From JAADHX01 sp964569385 (lineage in GTDB: Bacteria; Actinomycetota; Acidimicrobiia; Acidimicrobiales; Poriferisodalaceae): DNA of 57,133 nt. The notes under the pieces are model-generated. The model saw nothing but the letters and a program-made list of their open reading frames with translations, was not told where the DNA came from and ran no database searches. The position numbers and the translations under genes were made by a program. Each line of letters begins with the position of its first letter. Within the stretch, counting starts at the first letter, position 1. The DNA is taken from contig CAZMUM010000035.1 in the NCBI GenBank assembly GCA_964569385.1, positions 1-57,133 on the forward strand, written 5' to 3'. Below, piece by piece: positions 53,075 through 57,133 of the stretch.

Positions 53075-55741
53075 CTAGCCTTTTGCACTGGCCCATGTGT
53101 CGCCGACGGTTACGTTGACCTCGAGACCGACCCTCAGCGTGGCAGCCTCGCGCATCGTTTTCACCGTGAGTTCGCGGGCCGCGTCGGTTTCGGCAGGCGG
53201 AACCTCGAGAATAACTTCGTCGTGAACCTGCAACACCACCTGACTGCTTAGCCCATCGGCGGCAATTGCGGCATCGAGCCGCACCAGAGCGACCTTAAAG
53301 ATGTCGGCAGCCAGACCCTGAATTGGGGCGTTCATGGCTTGACGTTCGGCGGCAGAACGAATTTGGCGGTTGGGCGAGTTGAGCTCTGGAATGAGACGCC
53401 TGCGTCCGAACTCGGTCTCGGTGTAACCCCTGTCGCGTGCTTCGTTGACAACACGATCCATGAATGTTCTGACGTTCGGGAAGGCCACGAAATAGGCATC
53501 AAGGATGTCGGCCGCTTCGGCCCGCCCGATCGAAAGCCTTTGCGCCAAACCGTAAGCCTCCATGCCGTACGCCAGCCCGTAGCTGACCATCTTCGCTTTG
53601 GACCGCTGTTCGACCGTGATCGCGCCTGGATCGACGCCAAAGATTGACGCTGCGGTTGCGCTATGAATGTCTTGGCCCGATTCGAAGGCGTTAATCAGCC
53701 CCGGATCTTCAGCCAGATGGGCGATGACGCGCAGTTCGATCTGGTTGTAGTCGGCCACTAACAACTTCCAGCCATCTTTAGGCACAAACGCTCGACGAAA
53801 CTCGCGGCCGCGCTCTGATCTCACGGGAATGTTGTGAAGGTTCGGATCCTCAGAAGAGAGCCGGCCCGTACGCGCCACGGTCTGGTTGAAGGTGGCATGA
53901 ATACGACTGTCTGGACCGACGACCTCGAGGAGACCTTGCCCATAGGTCGACCGGAGCTTCTCGACCTCGCGATAGCTGAGTAGGTATTCGACGATTGGGT
54001 GTTGGTCGCGAATCTTCTCAAGCGACGCTGCATCGGTGGAGTAGCCGGTTTTGGTTTTCTTCTGAGGAGTTAACTCGAGTTCCTCGAACAGAACCTCTCG
54101 TAGCTGCTTCGTGGAGTTGACGTTGAAGTCGTGGCCAGCTTGTTCTTTGATGGCCGCTTCGAGCCGGTCGCACTCGCTGACGAGGTCGTCCCTTAGTCGC
54201 TCAAGTTCGCCAACGTCGACGCCGACGCCCAACTGCTCCATCTTGGCCAGAACCCTGACCAGCGGCCGCTCGATGTCGTCATAGAGCTCTCGCATACCTC
54301 GTTGGAGCATGACTTCGTCGAGGACCGGAGCGAGTTGGTCGACCGCGAGGGCTTCGCGAGCAGCGATCAACGACGGATGTGACGCATCCTCGCCAAAGGA
54401 GAGTTGCCCGTCGGAACCGCTGTCGTCGCCAGCAATCTCCATCTGGCAATACCGAAGCAGCAGCGAGTTGAGGTCGTAGTTGGAGTCGGCGGGGTCGATC
54501 AGATATGCAGCCAGCTTGGTGTCGACGTCGAGGCCAACGCAATCGATTCCAGCCTCGCTGAGGGCCACGATGATCGGTTTGATGTGATGGGCATTAATGG
54601 CGACGCCGCTGGCGCCAACGAGTTGCGCCAAGACGGCTGAAACGTCGGGGTCTTCGAGGAGGCTGGCTGGCAGGGCGAGGCACTCGCCGTCTTGGGCCGA
54701 TTCGACTAGCGACAGCCACTCCAGCTTGTCAGCAGACCACGAGCCGGCAATAGCAACCGGCTCGCCGCGCTCGACGAGCGCCCGCAACGCCTTGGTCGCG
54801 GATTTAGCGTCGTCGAGAGCGGTGACTTCGGCCTCAAGAACAGCACCCTCGGCCGCAGCCGGAAGCCTGCCATCGAGCACAACGTTGAGGCGGTCGTAGA
54901 GGCTACGAAACTCAAGAAATTCGAACAGCTGTTGAATCTGATCGACATCGACATCGGTCCAGCGAACCTGACCAAGGTCGAGATCGATGGGCACATCGCG
55001 AACCAGCACCATAGCCCTGAGGTTCAGCCGGGCCCGGTCCTCGTATTCGTTTAGATTCTGGCTCAGTTTCGGAGTCTGATCGTCGGCGTGAGCGAAGATT
55101 CCGTCTAACCCGCCGTACTGGTTGATTAGTTTGGCGGCCGTCTTTTCACCGACACCAGGAACTCCAGGCAAGTTGTCAGACTTGTCGCCTCGCAGGGCTG
55201 CGTATTGGGTATACATCGCGGGTGTTACGCCGGTTCGGTCTTCGATTCCTGCCTCGTCATAGAACGCATAGTCCGAGACACCGCGTTTGTTGTAGAGAAC
55301 CTTGACGAATGGATCCTCGACGAGCTGGTAGCTGTCGCGATCGCCGGTGACGACGATGGCTGTATCGCCGTTGTCGCGGGCCGTGCACGCAAGAGTGGCC
55401 AAGATGTCGTCGGCCTCGAACCCAGCACGTTCGACAATCGGAATCTGCATCGCATCGAGCACCTGGCGCACCAGCCCAAACTGAGGCTTCAGCAATTCGT
55501 GAGTTTCGCTCCGGTTGGCCTTGTAGGTATCGACCATTTCGTGGCGAAACGTCGGTTCTGGGCGATCGAATGCCACGACCACCCCGTCGGGTTCGTGGTC
55601 GCGAATCACGTTGATAAGCATCGACGTAAACCCGAATGCGGCGTTCGTCACCTGCCCAGACGCAGTCATCAGATCGGTTGGAAGTGCATTGAAAGCGCGA
55701 TGGATTAAAGAGTGCCCGTCGAGGAGCAAGAATTTGGCCAC
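53075..55741 (-). CDS. polA: DNA polymerase I
   Basis: 888 residues. The N-terminal 5'-3' exonuclease (FLLLDGHSLIHRAFNALP, VVAFDRPEPTFRHE, GFEADDILATLA, GDRDSYQLV, LPGVPGVGEKTA) is complete. The middle domain lacks the DxE and DxxxD metal residues of a 3'-5' exonuclease, so proofreading is absent, as in Taq and mycobacterial enzymes. The C-terminal polymerase has DYNQIELRVIAHLAEDP (motif A), RSKAKMVSYGLAYGM (motif B) and QVHDEVILEVP (motif C). It fills gaps left by excision repair. A hairpin repeat array lies upstream of its start. Confidence 0.97.
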   Translation of the reverse strand: MAKFLLLDGHSLIHRAFNALPTDLMTASGQVTNAAFGFTSMLINVIRDHEPDGVVVAFDRPEPTFRHEMVDTYKANRSETHELLKPQFGLVRQVLDAMQIPIVERAGFEADDILATLACTARDNGDTAIVVTGDRDSYQLVEDPFVKVLYNKRGVSDYAFYDEAGIEDRTGVTPAMYTQYAALRGDKSDNLPGVPGVGEKTAAKLINQYGGLDGIFAHADDQTPKLSQNLNEYEDRARLNLRAMVLVRDVPIDLDLGQVRWTDVDVDQIQQLFEFLEFRSLYDRLNVVLDGRLPAAAEGAVLEAEVTALDDAKSATKALRALVERGEPVAIAGSWSADKLEWLSLVESAQDGECLALPASLLEDPDVSAVLAQLVGASGVAINAHHIKPIIVALSEAGIDCVGLDVDTKLAAYLIDPADSNYDLNSLLLRYCQMEIAGDDSGSDGQLSFGEDASHPSLIAAREALAVDQLAPVLDEVMLQRGMRELYDDIERPLVRVLAKMEQLGVGVDVGELERLRDDLVSECDRLEAAIKEQAGHDFNVNSTKQLREVLFEELELTPQKKTKTGYSTDAASLEKIRDQHPIVEYLLSYREVEKLRSTYGQGLLEVVGPDSRIHATFNQTVARTGRLSSEDPNLHNIPVRSERGREFRRAFVPKDGWKLLVADYNQIELRVIAHLAEDPGLINAFESGQDIHSATAASIFGVDPGAITVEQRSKAKMVSYGLAYGMEAYGLAQRLSIGRAEAADILDAYFVAFPNVRTFMDRVVNEARDRGYTETEFGRRRLIPELNSPNRQIRSAAERQAMNAPIQGLAADIFKVALVRLDAAIAADGLSSQVVLQVHDEVILEVPPAETDAARELTVKTMREAATLRVGLEVNVTVGDTWASAKG

Positions 55742-55763
55742 CGCGTCACCCTAGCTACTACAC

Positions 55764-55839
55764 CTCGGGAAAACCCGAGCAACCACACCTCGGGAAAACC
55801 CGAGCAACCACACCTCGGGAAAACCCGAGCAACCACACC
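55764..55839. repeat. Tandem 25-bp hairpin repeats with assembly gap
   Basis: Three exact 25-base units (55764-55788, 55789-55813, 55814-55838) each hold CTCGGGAAAACCCGAG (6-bp stem, AAAA loop) followed by CAACCACAC. A partial unit precedes the first and a fourth begins at 55839, where the N gap starts. The GGAAAACCCGAGC core continues beyond the gap (55940-55972, 56073-56101). The array sits between the response regulator stop and polA start; on the minus strand the hairpins have UUUU loops. Confidence 0.88.
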
Positions 55840-55939
55840 NNNNNNNNNNNNNNNNNNNNNNNNNNNNNNNNNNNNNNNNNNNNNNNNNNNNNNNNNNNNN
55901 NNNNNNNNNNNNNNNNNNNNNNNNNNNNNNNNNNNNNNN
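55840..55939. other. Assembly gap, 100 Ns
   Basis: Exactly 100 unknown bases, a conventional filler length for gaps of unknown size. Tandem repeats on both sides are the probable cause. Confidence 0.95.
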
Positions 55940-55972
55940 TCAGGAAAACCCGAGCATGAGTATCAGGCGGGG
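55940..55972. repeat. 33-bp island between gaps, copy of the regulator 3' end
   Basis: This 33-base piece is identical over 30 bases to 56073-56102, which covers the end of the ANTAR regulator gene and its downstream hairpin core. It shows that a longer unit including the last codons is repeated, or that the assembler placed a duplicate contig end. Confidence 0.7.
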
Positions 55973-56072
55973 NNNNNNNNNNNNNNNNNNNNNNNNNNNN
56001 NNNNNNNNNNNNNNNNNNNNNNNNNNNNNNNNNNNNNNNNNNNNNNNNNNNNNNNNNNNNNNNNNNNNNNNN
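55973..56072. other. Assembly gap, 100 Ns
   Basis: Second run of exactly 100 unknown bases, within the same repeat array. Confidence 0.95.
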
Positions 56073-56092
56073 GGAAAACCCGAGCATGAGTA

Positions 56093-56677
56093 TCAGGCGG
56101 GGCTGAGTTCTCCGTCGACAACTCGGCCAGCCACCGACGCCATGGTTTGGCGGTCGGTCATGGCGGTGCGCTGGATGAACGTGAACGCCTCGGCTTCGGT
56201 CAGGCCGTGATTGTCCATGAGCTGGCCCTTGGCTCGGTCGACGAGTTTGCGAGTCTCGAGTTGTTGTTCGAGATCTCGGACTTCGTCGTCGAGGGCCTGC
56301 ATGTCACGTAGACGTCCGAGCGCAACTTCGATGGCAGGAACTAGTTCGGCCTTCTGAAATGGTTTGACCAAGTAAGCCAATGCGCCTGCGTCGCGTGCCC
56401 GTTCAATGAGGTGTCGTTGACTGAACGCAGTGAGAATCAACACTGCTGTGTCGTTGGACTCGGTGATCTGCTGGGCAGCCGAAATACCGTCGAGGCCAGG
56501 CATCTTGACGTCGAGAATGGTGAGATCGGGTTTGTGTTCGCGCACGAGATCGACGGCGTCATCGCCGCGGCCGCATTCGGCCACAACGTCGTACCCCTCT
56601 TCTTCGAGCATTTCTTTGAGGTCGAGACGAATGATTGCTTCGTCTTCGGCGATCACAACGCGGGTGGACACAGTCAC
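56093..56677 (-). CDS. ANTAR-domain response regulator (PdtaR/AmiR-type)
   Basis: 194 residues. Receiver domain with acidic pocket EDE (11-13), phosphorylated D56 (LTILDVKMPG) and Lys in YLVKPF, a coiled-coil linker (RDMQALDDEVRDLEQQLETR) and the C-terminal ANTAR RNA-binding domain LVDRAKGQLMDNHGLTEAEAFTFIQRTAM. ANTAR proteins act by antitermination at dual-hairpin RNA targets; the Mycobacterium homologue PdtaR is controlled by the kinase PdtaS. Either of two GTG starts (56677 or 56671) may be used; GGAG suits 56671. The perfect palindrome TCTCACGTGAGA lies just upstream. The 3' end runs into the repeat array. Confidence 0.94.
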   Translation of the reverse strand: MTVSTRVVIAEDEAIIRLDLKEMLEEEGYDVVAECGRGDDAVDLVREHKPDLTILDVKMPGLDGISAAQQITESNDTAVLILTAFSQRHLIERARDAGALAYLVKPFQKAELVPAIEVALGRLRDMQALDDEVRDLEQQLETRKLVDRAKGQLMDNHGLTEAEAFTFIQRTAMTDRQTMASVAGRVVDGELSPA

Positions 56678-56693
56678 TCCAATCTGGCGGGCC

Positions 56694-56705
56694 TCTCACG
56701 TGAGA
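56694..56705. promoter_or_regulatory. TCTCACGTGAGA palindrome upstream of the response regulator
   Basis: A perfect 12-base palindrome 17 bases before the regulator start codon, in a 58-base intergenic space. It could be an operator. Chance is possible but low for a 12-base perfect palindrome at this place. Confidence 0.4.
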
Positions 56706-56735
56706 CCAGGAAACCACTCTACTGGGCGTCGGCGC

Positions 56736-57017
56736 TCAGCCCAGTTGATCGAGCAACTCGTCCTGTAGAACTTCGAGCCTGGCCAACTCGGCGATGAGTT
56801 TCGCACGCTGGGTTGTGAGCTTGTCGGCGTGTCGTTGGGCCCGGTTGGCTTTCTCGTCGCGACTAGGAGTATCGGCCACGATCGAACGCACCCGTTCGGC
56901 GTCAGCTTCTTCGGTCATGTGCCTGTGCTGTTCGGTAATCACTTCCAGCCCGGCGCGAATCTTCTTCATCCGTTTCGAGTTCTTAGTTAGTCGGCGTTCG
57001 ACCGGCGACGTTCGCAT
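56736..57017 (-). CDS. Small coiled-coil hypothetical protein
   Basis: 93 residues, very rich in charged residues and Leu at heptad positions (about 15-40 and 60-93: AQRHADKLTTQRAKLIAELA), so a helical coiled coil is likely. No domain is recognised. It sits upstream of the response regulator in the same direction, 58 bases apart, and may share its promoter. Confidence 0.65.
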   Translation of the reverse strand: MRTSPVERRLTKNSKRMKKIRAGLEVITEQHRHMTEEADAERVRSIVADTPSRDEKANRAQRHADKLTTQRAKLIAELARLEVLQDELLDQLG

Positions 57018-57133
57018 GGCGTTGACTCTAGAACGCTTCGGCCTAGGCGAGGTGGTGTTGGGGCTTCGGTCGGTTTGGTTAGGCGGCGTGGTGGCCTGGT
57101 TTTTGGCGGTGGGGTGGGTTGGTCCATTCTTTG
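57018..57133. other. Window end, no gene seen
   Basis: These 116 bases are G/T-rich on the plus strand (GGCGGTGGGGTGGGTTGG) and hold no supported feature. Confidence 0.4.

Noticed and set aside
55764..56105. CRISPR array
   Set aside because: The repeats follow each other directly without unique spacers, are only 25 bases long with a simple hairpin, and no cas gene is near.
55764..56105. ANTAR antitermination RNA target next to the ANTAR regulator
   Set aside because: Known targets are paired hairpins with six-base loops having A at position 1 and G at position 4. Here the loops are AAAA (or UUUU on the other strand), so the link is only by position.

Overview
The window is a GC-rich draft-scaffold segment (two 100-base N gaps near 55.8-56.1 kb) from an actinobacterium, most likely class Acidimicrobiia. 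The inference rests on the exported protein at 20663-22348 with repeated YWLVAGDGGLFSFG-type units, the ANTAR response regulator, frequent GTG starts, a mycothiol-type DinB/maleylpyruvate isomerase protein, DUF222-HNH and DUF4193-like genes, and MetZ-type methionine synthesis. No marker gene in the window fixes the species.

Region 1 (1-13.3 kb) is a mobile-DNA graveyard. Five copies or relics of one single-ORF rve/DDE insertion-sequence family (1-115, 1217-2242, 4636-5791, 9438-9635, 11724-12870), an IS6-like fragment (1074-1216) and an IS21-like element (9636-11723) are inserted into, or have truncated, two toxin-antitoxin loci (RHH/Doc, HTH/PIN), a TetR-DUF1272-MGMT alkylation-repair-like cluster, an adenylate cyclase and a GHKL ATPase. 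A tRNA-Leu(AAG) gene closes the region. Its 3' end is repeated exactly at 8481 and imperfectly at 6068 in the same orientation, as expected for one or two islands integrated at the tRNA 3' end.

Region 2 (13.3-24 kb) holds housekeeping and accessory genes: a DUF222-HNH nuclease bracketed by three copies of a 14-bp palindrome, metZ with a translationally coupled rhodanese, a DMT exporter, a ROK sugar kinase, a 3Fe-4S ferredoxin with its reductase, a Tat-exported repeat/metzincin protein, a divergent peptide-binding lipoprotein and secG.

Region 3 (24-34.4 kb) is a full oligopeptide/dipeptide ABC importer (two ATPases, lipoprotein, two permeases) followed by a heterodimeric ABC exporter on the other strand.

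Region 4 (34.4-57.1 kb) is core chromosome, nearly all on the minus strand: tpiA, pgk, gap, rapZ, a methyltransferase, uvrC, uvrA (with a LexA-type box), two RDD membrane proteins, uvrB, a coaE-M3 peptidase fusion, rpsA, a DUF218 protein, polA, a repeat array with assembly gaps, and an ANTAR response regulator. Triose glycolysis and nucleotide excision repair are thus physically linked. The usual yvcK-whiA pair between rapZ and gap is absent.

No CRISPR array, prophage structural module or intact integrase was seen. The most unusual items are the CoaE-oligoendopeptidase fusion, the repeat-metzincin exoprotein, the tRNA-Leu(AAG) att repeats, the palindrome triplet around the HNH gene, and the duplication that creates a coupled leader ORF before the VOC gene.
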